From the NCBI GenBank assembly GCA_038257155.1, contig JBBSJP010000004.1, positions 62,001 through 126,000 on the forward strand: a stretch of DNA of 64,000 nucleotides, given 5' to 3'. This DNA is from JANJTY01 sp038257155. Its GTDB lineage: Bacteria > Pseudomonadota > Gammaproteobacteria > Xanthomonadales > Xanthomonadaceae. Made by a program: the position numbers and the translations under genes. The notes below the pieces were generated by a model, which was given only the letters and a program-made list of their open reading frames with translations, made no database searches and was not told the origin of the DNA. Shown piece by piece: positions 9,149 through 18,383 of the stretch. The first letter of the stretch is position 1. Every line of letters starts with the position of its first letter.

Positions 9149-9375
9149 GGAGTAATTCCTTGGTTGGATAGTCACTCCACGGCAAACGGCGGCATCCGGG
9201 TTCATTTGGCTCGCTGCCTGTCCTGGGAGCGCGCAGCGCACATCCAGCACTCGCTTCGACGTTGCGCCAGGCAGTGACTGGCTCGTCCAGTGGGCACGCG
9301 GTGTGCGATATGACGACTGACGGAGAGCTGACGAGTGTCTGGGGCGAACTTCGCACCACAGTCGCAGCCGAGCAG

Positions 9376-10674
9376 CTACTCGAAGCCGTCCCTGAAAATC
9401 CGATCCAGGGAGTATTCGTGTGCACCCAACGCGGTCAACGCCGGCGGAGCGTGGCGGAGCTGCGCGTCGAAATCGTCGGCCGCGTCGGCGCGGCGCAGGA
9501 CCTGGGCGATCGCGGCGCCAGCCGCGTCGGTGAGTCGCAGTTCGCCCTGCGCTTCGTTCTCGAACCAGCCGGGCTGCGCGGCGGTTTCATTGTCGGCCAG
9601 GATCGGTAGAGCGCCATTGCGCGGCAGGATCGCGGCATCGGTGAGATTGCGCGCGACTTCGACATTGGTGGCCCCGGCGAAGCGCACTTCGATGGCGTTG
9701 GCATAGCGGCCGCGGGTCAGCACAGTGTTGTGCAGGATGCGGACCTCTGGCGAAGTGGTGTAGATCGGCACGTCGACTTCGTAGCTGGCCGACGGATTCC
9801 AGCGGATGCGGTTGTTGCGCACGATGCCACCGACGTGGTCGCTGGCGCTGACCAGCCCGAGCGAAATGCCGCGCGAGGAATCCAGGATGGTGTTGCGTTC
9901 GACCACAGTCCCGCTGGCACCCTGCCAGATCAGGATGGCGGGTCCAGCCATCGCATCGTTCTGGCAGCGGATGCGCTCGATCAGGCTGTCGCGGATGACC
10001 CAGTCGTCGCCGCCGGTGACATCGATGCCATTGGTATAACAGGAGTTGGCCGGACTGCCTTCGGGGTGCACGATGGCGCCTACGGTGTAGAAGACCTCGG
10101 CATATTCAATCGTGACGTTGTCGGCGCCGGCGCCGGATCCCTTGATGATCTGCTGGCCGGCATTGAAGGCGCGGATGTTGTAAAGCCGCACGCTGTGCGC
10201 GCCCTGCGGGCCATCAATGCTGACTGCGTGGAAGTAGACCTCGCCCACCGACAGGTTGGCGATGGTGACCTCGCTCGCGGTGAACAACTGGAAGCCGTAG
10301 GGCACCACGGGGTTCAGCATGCCCGCACCCAGGATCACCACGTCGGCCGGATCCTGCGTCGCGCCGCGGATCTGGATGTTGCTGATCGGCGGTGCCCCGA
10401 ATCGGCCCACAGTGAGTCGGCCGTCGACGCCATTCGGGAAGTTCACTGCAGAGAGGTCGTAGACGCCAGGCGCGATGACGATCGCCTGGTTGCTGACGAG
10501 GTTCCAGCAGGCGTCCGCCAGGGCCTGGGCAGTGTCGACATGGATGATGGAGAACGCGTCGGGGTCGGGCGCTGGCAGCACCGGTGCCTGCTCGGGCAGG
10601 CGTGCATTGGCCAGCGCCGCTGCCATGCATGCGCCCGTGAGCAGGGCGCGAAGTGCCCACGAAGTGCGGATCAT
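9376..10674 (-). CDS. secreted right-handed beta-helix protein with FRDGFE tail
   Basis: A 432-residue exported protein with a short signal peptide (MIRTSWALRALLTGACMAAALANA). The body carries pectate-lyase/NosD-like coil signatures such as NIQIRGATQDPADVVILGAG, VTIANLSVGEVYFHAVSIDG, WVIRDSLIERIRCQND and VVERNTILDSSRGISLG, a parallel beta-helix fold used by polysaccharide-active or surface proteins. It ends in DRIFRDGFE. No catalytic triad of a known lyase family is evident, so enzymatic activity is not claimed. Divided from the next leftward gene by about 230 bp, so probably separately transcribed. Confidence 0.82.
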   Translation of the reverse strand: MIRTSWALRALLTGACMAAALANARLPEQAPVLPAPDPDAFSIIHVDTAQALADACWNLVSNQAIVIAPGVYDLSAVNFPNGVDGRLTVGRFGAPPISNIQIRGATQDPADVVILGAGMLNPVVPYGFQLFTASEVTIANLSVGEVYFHAVSIDGPQGAHSVRLYNIRAFNAGQQIIKGSGAGADNVTIEYAEVFYTVGAIVHPEGSPANSCYTNGIDVTGGDDWVIRDSLIERIRCQNDAMAGPAILIWQGASGTVVERNTILDSSRGISLGLVSASDHVGGIVRNNRIRWNPSASYEVDVPIYTTSPEVRILHNTVLTRGRYANAIEVRFAGATNVEVARNLTDAAILPRNGALPILADNETAAQPGWFENEAQGELRLTDAAGAAIAQVLRRADAADDFDAQLRHAPPALTALGAHEYSLDRIFRDGFE

Positions 10675-10798
10675 GGCGAAAACATCCGCGTCGCCAGATG
10701 CTTATCGCGGTAACTTCCGTTGCACCACATCCGAGCCTCCGACGTCTTCTCAATCATCAGCAGCAAGCGTCTCGCCGCAGCACGCGCAGAAAAGCCAG

Positions 10799-12991
10799 TC
10801 ATCGCGGTGCGCCGGATTCGACTTCAGGGTCCTCTCGCTCGACATTTCGCTGCAGCCGTGGCGACTGCGGCCAGCGTGCATGCTCGAACAGCACCTCGCG
10901 CTCATGCACGGCGACGCGGCCATTCTCGGACAGCAGCCAGATCCCACGCTCGTTGTCGTGGGCAATTCGGCGGATCCGATCGGCAAACAGACCGATGCGA
11001 CTGTCGAGCCGGCCGACCCGGGCGCGGTCGACGATGCTGATCCCGCGTTCCCGGTAGCTGTGTGCCAGCCAGCGATAGTCGCCGGCATCGATCGACAGGT
11101 CCGCCACGGCCAACGCCGCGTGCTCGTGCTCACGAATCACGCCATCGCTGGAAACCTCGACGATGCCATCGTAGCCGGCCACGACGATACCGCCAGGGAT
11201 CGTGGCCAGGCGTCGCGGCCGATACTCGTTCCCGACCGACTCGAGTGTGATCCCGCGCCAGCCATTGGCATCCCTGCGATGCAGCGCGGCCGGCCGGGCT
11301 TGATCACGATCGTGCCCGGTGGCGGCCCAGATCACGCCGCGCCCGTCCTCGATCAGGGCGACGACTGGCGTACCGGCGGCAAAGCCATCGGCTTCGCCGT
11401 GATGCCGCCAATGCCCACTACTGAGCTGGTAGATCCCGCTGCGCTCGGTGGCGATCCAGACATCGCCGTTGACAGCCCAGAGCATCCACGGCCCGGGTGA
11501 TTCGGCCGGCAAGGGCTGCGGTGGCGACAGCGGCTCGGCATCGAACGACGCGTCCACGCGCGGGCCACGCGGGTGGTGAAGAACGATGCGCCATTGCGCC
11601 AGCAATGCATCCCGTTCCGCATCGCTGCATGCAGCTCGACAGCGCATGCGCCCGCGTTGCGCGTTATAGGCCAGTTCCAGCAGCCCGCCATCGGCTGCGC
11701 GGCGCTGGAACAAGGAAGAACGGGGCGTGCCCTGGCTCGGATCCGGGCAGACCTGCTCGCCGTCGAAGAACACCCGCGGGCGGTCTCCAGCACGCGCCAC
11801 CGCAATCTCGCCGGACCCCGCGCGCCCATGCAGGCGTGCATCGGCGGCGGCGCACGCGTCGGCATGGACCTCGCCAGGCAGCGCTGTTACCGCCGCTTGG
11901 CGTGCGATCTCGGTCGCCGCAGTTTCGGCATCGAGCGCGATGATCGGCGTGCCACCAAGCCACAGTCGGCCATCGCGGTCGAGCAGCAGATCGCGCGCGC
12001 TGTCGTCCGGTAGGCCCTCGGCGTAGCGCCACCCTTGCCAGCGATGCCCGTCGAAGAAGCGCAGCCCCTGCTCGCGCAGCGCAAGCCACAGGCCCCGCTC
12101 GGTGAAGACGATTGCGGTGATGACCGCCTCGAAACCCTGCTCGTGCAGCAAGCGGCCTTCATGGTCGAACAGCCGCAGTTGATCCTTGTGCGCCAACGCA
12201 ATTTGTTGCTGCCCCACGGCGAACGCGGTGACCTGCTGGCCGGGTTGCAGCAGCACGCGCCATCCTGCCTCTGGCCCATCGGTGAGCCGGGCCAGCCCGC
12301 CGGCTCCGGCGATCCACGGGCGCTCGTCGGCATCGACGAGCAACTGGTCAATGGGGCCGAATCCACTGCCCACCGCATGCCACTGCAGTTGACTTTCGTC
12401 CCAGCGACCGACGAATCCGTCGTGACCGGGGCAAAGCAACCACAGCGACTGCGCCTGGGTTCGCAGCTGGCCGTCGCGGCAAGCATCCGGCGCCGACATC
12501 GTGTGCCAGCCGGTGCCGGTATGTCGCAGCAGTTCGCCATTGCGGCCGAGCACCCACAGGACACCGGGCAAAGAGGCGAAGCCGGCCACGCCGCTCATCG
12601 CCATGGCGCGCGTTGGCCCATGCCATGCCAGCCCGATTTGGCCGATGTGCTGCGGATCTGCGTTCAGGAATACCTGCCAGCTGTTGAACCACAGCGCCCA
12701 AAGATTGCCGCAGGAATCCTGCTGCAACCGGTCACCGGAGGCAGACAGCGGCTGCCAATGCCGCGGGTCGGTTTGATCGCGGCGATCGACATGCTGGCGC
12801 TGAGGAACCAGGCAGCCACCGGCATCCACCTGCAGCAGCTGCGGCGCCGCGGTCGTGGCGGTCGCTGCGGGAGACGTCCGCTTGCCGCTCATCTCGGATC
12901 GGCGATCCGCCTCGCGAACCAGGAAACCCGCCAGCATCGCCAGTAGCAGCCACGGCAGCCAAGAACGACGAAGATGAGTAGTTCGTCTCAT
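10799..12991 (-). CDS. membrane-anchored two-component-type beta-propeller protein without kinase domain
   Basis: A 730-residue protein. An N-terminal helix (SWLPWLLLAMLAGFLV, about residues 10-25) anchors it; the rest is built of propeller blades with the Reg_prop-like signature LLLDRDGRLWLGG, LIEDGRGVIWAATG and VDADERPWIAGAGG. In hybrid sensors these ligand-binding propellers feed a histidine kinase, but here the reading frame ends without HisKA, HATPase or DNA-binding domains. It could sense a ligand for a partner kinase, or be a structural paralogue. Two Cys-containing loops (CPGHD, CRAACSD) suggest periplasmic disulfides. No partner is encoded next to it. Confidence 0.72.
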   Translation of the reverse strand: MRRTTHLRRSWLPWLLLAMLAGFLVREADRRSEMSGKRTSPAATATTAAPQLLQVDAGGCLVPQRQHVDRRDQTDPRHWQPLSASGDRLQQDSCGNLWALWFNSWQVFLNADPQHIGQIGLAWHGPTRAMAMSGVAGFASLPGVLWVLGRNGELLRHTGTGWHTMSAPDACRDGQLRTQAQSLWLLCPGHDGFVGRWDESQLQWHAVGSGFGPIDQLLVDADERPWIAGAGGLARLTDGPEAGWRVLLQPGQQVTAFAVGQQQIALAHKDQLRLFDHEGRLLHEQGFEAVITAIVFTERGLWLALREQGLRFFDGHRWQGWRYAEGLPDDSARDLLLDRDGRLWLGGTPIIALDAETAATEIARQAAVTALPGEVHADACAAADARLHGRAGSGEIAVARAGDRPRVFFDGEQVCPDPSQGTPRSSLFQRRAADGGLLELAYNAQRGRMRCRAACSDAERDALLAQWRIVLHHPRGPRVDASFDAEPLSPPQPLPAESPGPWMLWAVNGDVWIATERSGIYQLSSGHWRHHGEADGFAAGTPVVALIEDGRGVIWAATGHDRDQARPAALHRRDANGWRGITLESVGNEYRPRRLATIPGGIVVAGYDGIVEVSSDGVIREHEHAALAVADLSIDAGDYRWLAHSYRERGISIVDRARVGRLDSRIGLFADRIRRIAHDNERGIWLLSENGRVAVHEREVLFEHARWPQSPRLQRNVEREDPEVESGAPR

Positions 12992-13253
12992 CCTGCACCT
13001 CGCGCAGCAGAACTTCCGCCATCATCGCGCGTATGCTTGATGTCGGAAACTGGCGCACGCCAAGCCATGGGAACATGGGGATGAAAAGAAGCGACAGGTC
13101 GCCTGCGGGAGATGGACGGATTGCGGATGTCCCGGTCTGAATCACCGGCATGCTCGACAGGCGCAACTGCGCACGGCAGCCGATCTGGAAAGGTTCCAAC
13201 CCCGTGATGAGTGCTTCTTCGTTCAATCCTCAACCTCTTTGCGGGAAGCTCCA

Positions 13254-14156
13254 ATGAAGAACCGGATTCGAGTCGGCGCCCTGGCCCTTTGCGGCCTTGC
13301 GGTCACGGCGCTGGCTGCCAGCCCCGAGCTTCGCTACTCGGCGTTCGCTCATCTGCGCAGCGTTGCCCAGCCGCTGATCGCCTTCGGTGAGGCCGTCGAC
13401 CCGCAGTTCGACGACTTCTATGTCGAGATGGTGGAATCGCTGCCCCCGCAACAGCGCGCGGAAGCAGCCATCGAGCACGCCATCAATCGCCGTCGCGGTG
13501 CAGCCGAGTACGTGCTGGCCGAAGCGGAAGGGTGGTCCAGTGAGATTCGCGCCACCGAGCAACTCGAAGCGCTGCTCAAGGTGGCGGGGAATTCACCGCA
13601 AATGGAGGTGCGTCTTGCCGCCATCGAGCTGCGCCTGTCGGCGTATGGCTTCTCCAAGGACTCGCGGCAGGTCGACTGGATCATCGCCAGCCTGGAACAA
13701 GGCAAGCTGGAGCCGGACTGGTTCACCTACATGCTGGCGGCGCTCGGCGCGCGCGCAGTCGAACGCGAGCGCATCCACGCGTTCCTGCTCGAAGCGATCG
13801 CGAACCCGGATCCCGACCGCCGGCGCTGGGCGGTGGACGCGCTGGCGCTGTTTGGTGGGACCGAAGTGATCGAACCCTTGCTGCAGATAGCCGAGCATGA
13901 CCCGGTTGCGCTGATCCGGGAGCGCGCTTTCTGCGGTTTGGCGTCCAGTGGAACCCTGCTGCTCGCCGAGCGCTACGAGGCGGTTCCTTCATTGCTCCAA
14001 ATGGTGGAGCGAGCACGCATCGACGAGCAGACACTTGCCTGGGCCTACCAGGCCTTGCGCGAGATCAGCGGAATTTACGACCTGCCGGAGCAGCCCGCCG
14101 CGTGGCGGCAGCGACTGCAGCGGGTGGGGCTGCTGGATGGAGAAAAGCGTCCCTGA
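13254..14156 (+). CDS. exported HEAT-like repeat protein
   Basis: A 300-residue protein with a signal-like N terminus (RVGALALCGLAVTALAAS) and a largely helical body. Segments such as RRRWAVDALALFGGTEVIEPLLQIAEHDPVALIRERAFCGLASSG are typical of HEAT/PBS-lyase-type repeats that make protein-binding solenoids. The ATG is chosen over an in-frame start 15 nt upstream because GGGAAG precedes it and the signal peptide begins there. No catalytic residues seen. Divergent from the propeller gene, with 262 bp between. Confidence 0.65.
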   Translation: MKNRIRVGALALCGLAVTALAASPELRYSAFAHLRSVAQPLIAFGEAVDPQFDDFYVEMVESLPPQQRAEAAIEHAINRRRGAAEYVLAEAEGWSSEIRATEQLEALLKVAGNSPQMEVRLAAIELRLSAYGFSKDSRQVDWIIASLEQGKLEPDWFTYMLAALGARAVERERIHAFLLEAIANPDPDRRRWAVDALALFGGTEVIEPLLQIAEHDPVALIRERAFCGLASSGTLLLAERYEAVPSLLQMVERARIDEQTLAWAYQALREISGIYDLPEQPAAWRQRLQRVGLLDGEKRP

Positions 14157-14400
14157 AGGCGCCGGCCCGGGCCATCCCGTCCTGGGTTTTGCATCGGTTC
14201 GACCCGAAGAGGTGAGAAAAGCGGATCGACGGCACCAGGGTGCCGACCACATCCTTGTCCTGGACTGGCCTGGTCAGGGGGAGTCGGTCCAGATGCAAGC
14301 TGCGCAAGTTCTCCGATTCCAGATTCGTTTGGCGCCAGCAGCTGCGCCTGCGTATATTCGTGGCGGGCATATTCCTGTGCTCTCCAGCCAAGGCGATGCC

Positions 14401-14856
14401 GTGTACCAGCACAAGTCTGTTTCCCGAGTTCTGGTCACCGTGCTGATATCGCTGTCGGTCGTGGCCTGCGCCGCGGCAACGCGATTCGAGTCGCCTGGCC
14501 CGGGGAGCACCCTGGAGATCGTGGGGCGCCCCGGATCGGTGCTGCCGCGTCAGGAAAAACTGTCCTCAAAAGCCACCGGGCAGCACGAATTCAAGGCTGC
14601 TGCGCCGGATGGAGCAGTGATGTACGGCATCCTGCCCTTACGGGTAAACGGCGGAAAGATGGCGGTCAGCATCATGTTCTTCGCGCCGGCGCTCTTGATC
14701 GGAGGGTTTCGCGACGTGTTCCCATACTACGAGATCGATCCGGTAGCGCGGGTCATCCGCTACCGTTCTTCGAGCAGCGAGGAGTGGCGCATCTACACAC
14801 CGACCAGTGCAAAAATGGAACGCGCCGAGCGGGCCTTTGCGACTTCGGGTTCCTGA
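14401..14856 (+). CDS. small lipoprotein, unknown function
   Basis: A 151-residue protein from a GTG start preceded by AAGG. The N terminus (SRVLVTVLISLSVVAC) is a lipoprotein signal with lipobox VVAC, so it is predicted to be lipid-anchored at the inner or outer membrane. The mature part has no known motif. A hydrophobic stretch around MAVSIMFFAPALLIGGF and a C-terminal segment with YEIDPVARVIRYRS suggest a small beta-rich domain. The open frame continues far upstream, but that part overlaps the HEAT-like gene in another frame. Confidence 0.6.
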   Translation: MYQHKSVSRVLVTVLISLSVVACAAATRFESPGPGSTLEIVGRPGSVLPRQEKLSSKATGQHEFKAAAPDGAVMYGILPLRVNGGKMAVSIMFFAPALLIGGFRDVFPYYEIDPVARVIRYRSSSSEEWRIYTPTSAKMERAERAFATSGS

Positions 14857-14924
14857 AGGCAACGCTGGAGAGAACCCGAGCGACGATCAGCAGACGGGTA
14901 CTCCCATCACAGGCTCATCGCGGG

Positions 14925-15356
14925 TCAGGTCTCGCCGTGAATGCCGCTTCGTGAGCGGCGCTTGCGCGCATACCAGCGACTGAGCACGCGCATACGCCGC
15001 GCATGGGTACGGGCAACGAACCAACGGTCGAGCAGTCGCGCCCAACGCCGTCCCAGCCGTTGGGCGGCGTAGAAGTACTGCGGCGGCTGTCGGATGGCAA
15101 ACACGACATCGAGCACGGCTGCTGCAAGCGCAACGGGAATGAGCACGATTTCCCGCACGGCATCGACCAGCAGGATCAGCAATGCCTGGCGTGCCGGCTG
15201 GCCTCTGGCCGACAAAAGGCCAAACAGTGCCGCGAGGATGGCCAGCGGTATGCGCACCAGATCGCGGATCGAATCGATGAACAGGCGCCACAGATAGCGT
15301 GCCACTTCGGCAATCAGCGTGCGGACTTCGGCGAAGCGGGCGGACCTGGACGGCAT
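14925..15356 (-). CDS. small membrane protein, unknown function
   Basis: A 143-residue protein with two hydrophobic segments (about residues 29-47 and 55-80) and a strongly basic C terminus (RRMRVLSRWYARKRRSRSG). The ATG of MPSRSARFAEV is chosen; the longer open frame upstream has shadow-like composition. Convergent with the lipoprotein gene and divergent from the sigma-factor gene. No family recognised. Confidence 0.5.
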   Translation of the reverse strand: MPSRSARFAEVRTLIAEVARYLWRLFIDSIRDLVRIPLAILAALFGLLSARGQPARQALLILLVDAVREIVLIPVALAAAVLDVVFAIRQPPQYFYAAQRLGRRWARLLDRWFVARTHARRMRVLSRWYARKRRSRSGIHGET

Positions 15357-15475
15357 CGGGGCGGCATTCTCGCATTGCTCGGCGCCGGTGTGCGCATGGT
15401 GTGAGGTCGCTGTAAGAAATCTCCCTCGGCAGCGTCTCACCAGGCAGGAAAGCAGAGCAGGGCGATCAAACGGCC

Positions 15476-15961
15476 ATGAACCGCGGGGAACAGGAAAGCA
15501 CCTTCCGCATGTGGATTGCGCAGTACCAGGGCGTGCTGGTGCATCTTGCGCGGGGCTTTGCGAACGCCGCCGACCAGGATGATCTGGTGCAGGAGATGCT
15601 GCTTGCGGTGTGGCATGCCGTTCCCGCGTTCCGAAGTGAGTCGTTGCCATCGACCTTCATCTACCGCGTTGCGCAGAACACGGCCCTGACCTGGCATCGC
15701 CGTGCGAAGCGGCTGCCGGCAATGCAACGATTGGATGAGACCGAGCACGCCGCGGCGCCGGAGTCAGGAACGATCGAGCGCAGTGAAGCTCTGTATCGCG
15801 CGATCCGCGAACTGCCAGAAGTGGATCGTTCGCTGCTGCTCATGTACCTGGACGAGGTGCCCTATCGCGACATCGCGCTAGTGCTGGGGCTTGGCGAGTC
15901 CAACGTCGGCGTGCGCCTCAATCGACTGCGCGGACGCCTGTCTGCAACCCTGAAGGAGTGA
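15476..15961 (+). CDS. ECF-type RNA polymerase sigma factor
   Basis: A 161-residue sigma-70 family protein of extracytoplasmic-function size. Region 2 shows AADQDDLVQEMLLAVWHAVPAF (the DLVQE signature) followed by FIYRVAQNTALTWHRR; region 4 shows ELPEVDRSLLLMYLDEVPYRDIALVLGLGESNVGVRLNRLRGRL, the helix-turn-helix that reads the -35 element. It is followed, with its stop 5 nt before the next ATG, by a membrane protein gene that may encode its anti-sigma partner. Target promoters are unknown. Confidence 0.9.
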   Translation: MNRGEQESTFRMWIAQYQGVLVHLARGFANAADQDDLVQEMLLAVWHAVPAFRSESLPSTFIYRVAQNTALTWHRRAKRLPAMQRLDETEHAAAPESGTIERSEALYRAIRELPEVDRSLLLMYLDEVPYRDIALVLGLGESNVGVRLNRLRGRLSATLKE

Positions 15962-15966
15962 CCGTA

Positions 15967-16521
15967 ATGACTCTTGAAATTCCGTTGGACCGAATCGATG
16001 CCATCGTTCGCCAGGTGCGCAACCGCCAGCGTGCGCGTCAGGCATTGCTGGGCTTCTTCACCTTGATGTCGCTCGCCAGCCTTGCATTCTCGTTGCATCA
16101 AGTGCTGGCGCGCGACGTTGCGCCCTTGATCGCTCTGCCTGGCCTTTTCATCTGCGTCGTCGGGCTGGTGGTGATTGCGCGACTGTGGGCAGCCGCGCGC
16201 GACGAACGCCGCGGCTATACCGGACTGAGCGAACCGAGTCGCCGCGCCCTTGGCAATGCCCGCGACGCCACCCAAAAGGCCGTGCGCGAGACACGACGAG
16301 CCATCTCCGTGGTGCTCGGAGTCTTTGCGCCGCTGTTCGCCCTTGGCATCACACAGCTGTGGTTGAGCGGAAAGATCGAGCCGGACCATGCGCTGCAGTT
16401 GGCAGGTTTCACCCTGCTGGTGATGGTGGTGATGGTGACCGTAAAGCGGCAGCGCATTCGGCGCGAATACGAGCCGCGGCTGAGCGAGTTGGACGCACTC
16501 GAACGACAGTTCGACGAGTGA
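15967..16521 (+). CDS. membrane protein coupled to the ECF sigma gene, possible anti-sigma factor
   Basis: A 184-residue protein. An N-terminal basic region (IDAIVRQVRNRQRARQALLGFF) leads into four hydrophobic segments (about residues 25-42, 50-70, 110-127 and 137-155). AAGGAG inside the sigma stop region is 8 nt from the chosen ATG. Anti-sigma factors are often encoded directly after their ECF sigma gene, but no zinc-binding HxxxCxxC motif is present, so the role is inferred from position only. Confidence 0.6.
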   Translation: MTLEIPLDRIDAIVRQVRNRQRARQALLGFFTLMSLASLAFSLHQVLARDVAPLIALPGLFICVVGLVVIARLWAAARDERRGYTGLSEPSRRALGNARDATQKAVRETRRAISVVLGVFAPLFALGITQLWLSGKIEPDHALQLAGFTLLVMVVMVTVKRQRIRREYEPRLSELDALERQFDE

Positions 16522-16657
16522 GCTGCGTGCTTGCCTGCGCCAACGGATCCCGCTGCGGCGGGTCCGTCCCGATGCAGGTGTCTTCCTGGCGTGGCCGAAC
16601 TCCGGTTCAGCTGCAGGATGCGGACTACCTGCAACACGCGCAGTCCTTGCCCAGCCG

Positions 16658-16706
16658 TTGACAGAGCTGTCTACATCTGTAGACTTCACTTCAGTCTACA
16701 GATGTA
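16658..16706 (+). promoter_or_regulatory. blaI-type promoter with double operator
   Basis: A -35 TTGACA (16658-16663) and -10 TAGACT (16680-16685), spacer 16 bp, lie upstream of the BlaI-like gene. Two TACA-N2-TGTA palindromes, TACATCTGTA (16672-16681) and TACAGATGTA (16697-16706), match the BlaI/MecI operator core. The first covers the spacer and -10, so occupancy should block transcription. The pair also forms a larger inverted repeat. Confidence 0.85.
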
Positions 16707-16718
16707 AACCAATAATCC

Positions 16719-17087
16719 ATGCAAATCACCGATGCCGAAAGCCTGGTCATGGAAGTACTCTGGCACGACGGCGCCAGCACCTCGGACCACATCATTGCAC
16801 TGCTGCGCGAACGCCACGGCTGGCATGATTCGACCGTGAAAACCTTGCTGTCGCGCCTGACCAGGAAGGGTGCATTGAGCGCAGAGACCGAAGGGCGGCG
16901 ATTTCGCTATGTGCCGCAGCTGACGCAGAAGGAATGGGCGATGAGCCAGAGCGAAGGCCTGCTCGATCGATTGTTCGGTGGTCGTGTCGCGCCACTGGTT
17001 GCGCAGTTTTCAGCCAGCGGCAAGCTCACCGATAGCGATGTCGAGGCGCTGCGCCAGCTCATCAACGAGATCGATCATGGCCGCTGA
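16719..17087 (+). CDS. BlaI/MecI/CopY family repressor
   Basis: A 122-residue winged-helix repressor. ITDAESLVMEVLWHDGASTSDHIIALL and WHDSTVKTLLSRLTRKGALSAETEGRRFRYVPQL are the diagnostic N-terminal wHTH of the Penicillinase_R family, followed by a helical dimerisation tail. The operator pair directly upstream predicts autorepression. The stop overlaps the start of the M56 metallopeptidase gene by 11 bp, the classic blaI-blaR1 order, so repression is probably relieved by proteolysis triggered by that sensor. No beta-lactamase is encoded in the window. Confidence 0.93.
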   Translation: MQITDAESLVMEVLWHDGASTSDHIIALLRERHGWHDSTVKTLLSRLTRKGALSAETEGRRFRYVPQLTQKEWAMSQSEGLLDRLFGGRVAPLVAQFSASGKLTDSDVEALRQLINEIDHGR

Positions 17088-18210
17088 CATCATCGATCTG
17101 CTGGCCCGCACCACGCTGGTCTTGAGCGCGGCAATCCTCTTGCTGCTGTTGCTGCGCGCTCCGCTGGGAAGGCTGGCTGGATTCCGTGTGGTCTATGCCA
17201 GCTGGTGGCTGGTGCCGATCGCGCTGCTGGCGCTGGCGCTGCCGGCGCCAACCATCCAGCCCGAGGCCATGCTGGTTGCGCCGGTCTCGGCCGAAGAGTC
17301 GACGGTCGTGGATACGCTCTGGATCGAATCCAGCTTGTTTGGTGGCGCCGACGCCAGCGTCTTTCTGCTGATGATCTGGCTGGTCGGTTGCGCCCTGTCC
17401 GCCGGCATGTTCCTGCGCCAGCAGCGACGTTTTCGGCGCCGAGTCGGGCGGCTGAGCTCACGACCCGATGGCAATCTTGAATCCGCGACCCGGCTGCACG
17501 GGCCGGTGCTGATCGGCCTGTTTCGGCCACGCATCATCGTTCCGCTCGACTTCGATCAGCGCTATGACGGCGATGAGCGAGACTTGATCCTGACCCACGA
17601 AGCCGTGCATCTACGCCGCGGCGATCTGCTGGCCAACTTCGTAATGACTCTGCTGCGCTGCCTGTACTGGTTCAATCCACTGGTGCCAATTGCTGCTGCG
17701 CGCTTTCGCGCTGACCAGGAGCTCGCCTGCGACGCCGTCGTGGTCGCGCGATTTCCCGAATCCCGCCGACGCTATGCCGACGCGATGTTGAAAACGCAGC
17801 TGTCCGACCTTGGACTGCCGTTCGGCTGCGCCTGGCAGTCCAACCATCTCATGAAGGAGAGAATCGCCATGTTGAAGAATCCCCTGCCGGGCGCGCTGCG
17901 CTCGGCGATTGGTGCGGCTGCAGTAGTCGCGATGTCGCTGGGCTGTGTCGCCGTAGTCTGGGCGGCGCAGCCGCCGGAGATCGCGCAGATCGCTGCGCCG
18001 TCTGGTTCTGTCTTGGTAGAGCAGATTGATGATGTTTCCACCGACGCCAGCCAGGTCGGGCCAGACAACCGGAGCTCGCATGAATCGCTTGCACCGGCAT
18101 CCCTGCCACAGCAGGTCAATACCGCGACCTCGACCTGGTGGTTGCAGATGCCAGGGGCAGCCCCGACCCGGGCCGCTTACATCGACCAGCCAAACCCGAC
18201 CGAGTGCTGA
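17077..18210 (+). CDS. M56 (BlaR1/MecR1-like) membrane metallopeptidase
   Basis: A 377-residue protein. Four hydrophobic segments are seen (about residues 10-28, 40-58, 96-114 and 273-297). The zinc site is the HEAVH motif at residues 174-178, with Glu215 in QELACDAVV as the third ligand. In BlaR1/MecR1 this protease cleaves the partner BlaI repressor once an outer domain senses a ligand. Here the segment after the last helix is only about 80 residues, Pro/Ser/Ala-rich, and lacks the penicillin-binding domain with SxxK, so the stimulus is something other than beta-lactam acylation of that domain. The ATG lies inside blaI. Confidence 0.88.
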   Translation: MAADIIDLLARTTLVLSAAILLLLLLRAPLGRLAGFRVVYASWWLVPIALLALALPAPTIQPEAMLVAPVSAEESTVVDTLWIESSLFGGADASVFLLMIWLVGCALSAGMFLRQQRRFRRRVGRLSSRPDGNLESATRLHGPVLIGLFRPRIIVPLDFDQRYDGDERDLILTHEAVHLRRGDLLANFVMTLLRCLYWFNPLVPIAAARFRADQELACDAVVVARFPESRRRYADAMLKTQLSDLGLPFGCAWQSNHLMKERIAMLKNPLPGALRSAIGAAAVVAMSLGCVAVVWAAQPPEIAQIAAPSGSVLVEQIDDVSTDASQVGPDNRSSHESLAPASLPQQVNTATSTWWLQMPGAAPTRAAYIDQPNPTEC

Positions 18211-18336
18211 ACGATTGCCACGCCAGGTCAGGAACGAGGGTAGGGCGGGGCCCGGAGCTCGTTCCGCGCGTGTTGCTGGTTCGGATTGCAGGTCAGTAAC
18301 CAGCCTGGCCTGACTCAGCAACTGGCCGTAAATGGA

Positions 18337-18361
18337 AAGAGCGCCCCGAGGGGGCGCTCTT
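18337..18361. terminator. bidirectional intrinsic terminator
   Basis: Stem AAGAGCGCCCC (18337-18347) pairs with GGGGCGCTCTT (18351-18361), loop GAG, between the M56 gene (+) and the convergent ASPM-like repeat gene (-). The A-rich and T-rich ends of the stem serve both directions. Confidence 0.8.
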
Positions 18362-18383
18362 GTGAAATGCTAAGGATCGCCGC

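Noticed and set aside
14240..14400. Upstream extension of the lipoprotein frame to 13948
   Set aside because: The extension overlaps the HEAT-like gene in another frame, and the lipoprotein signal starts exactly at the GTG at 14401.
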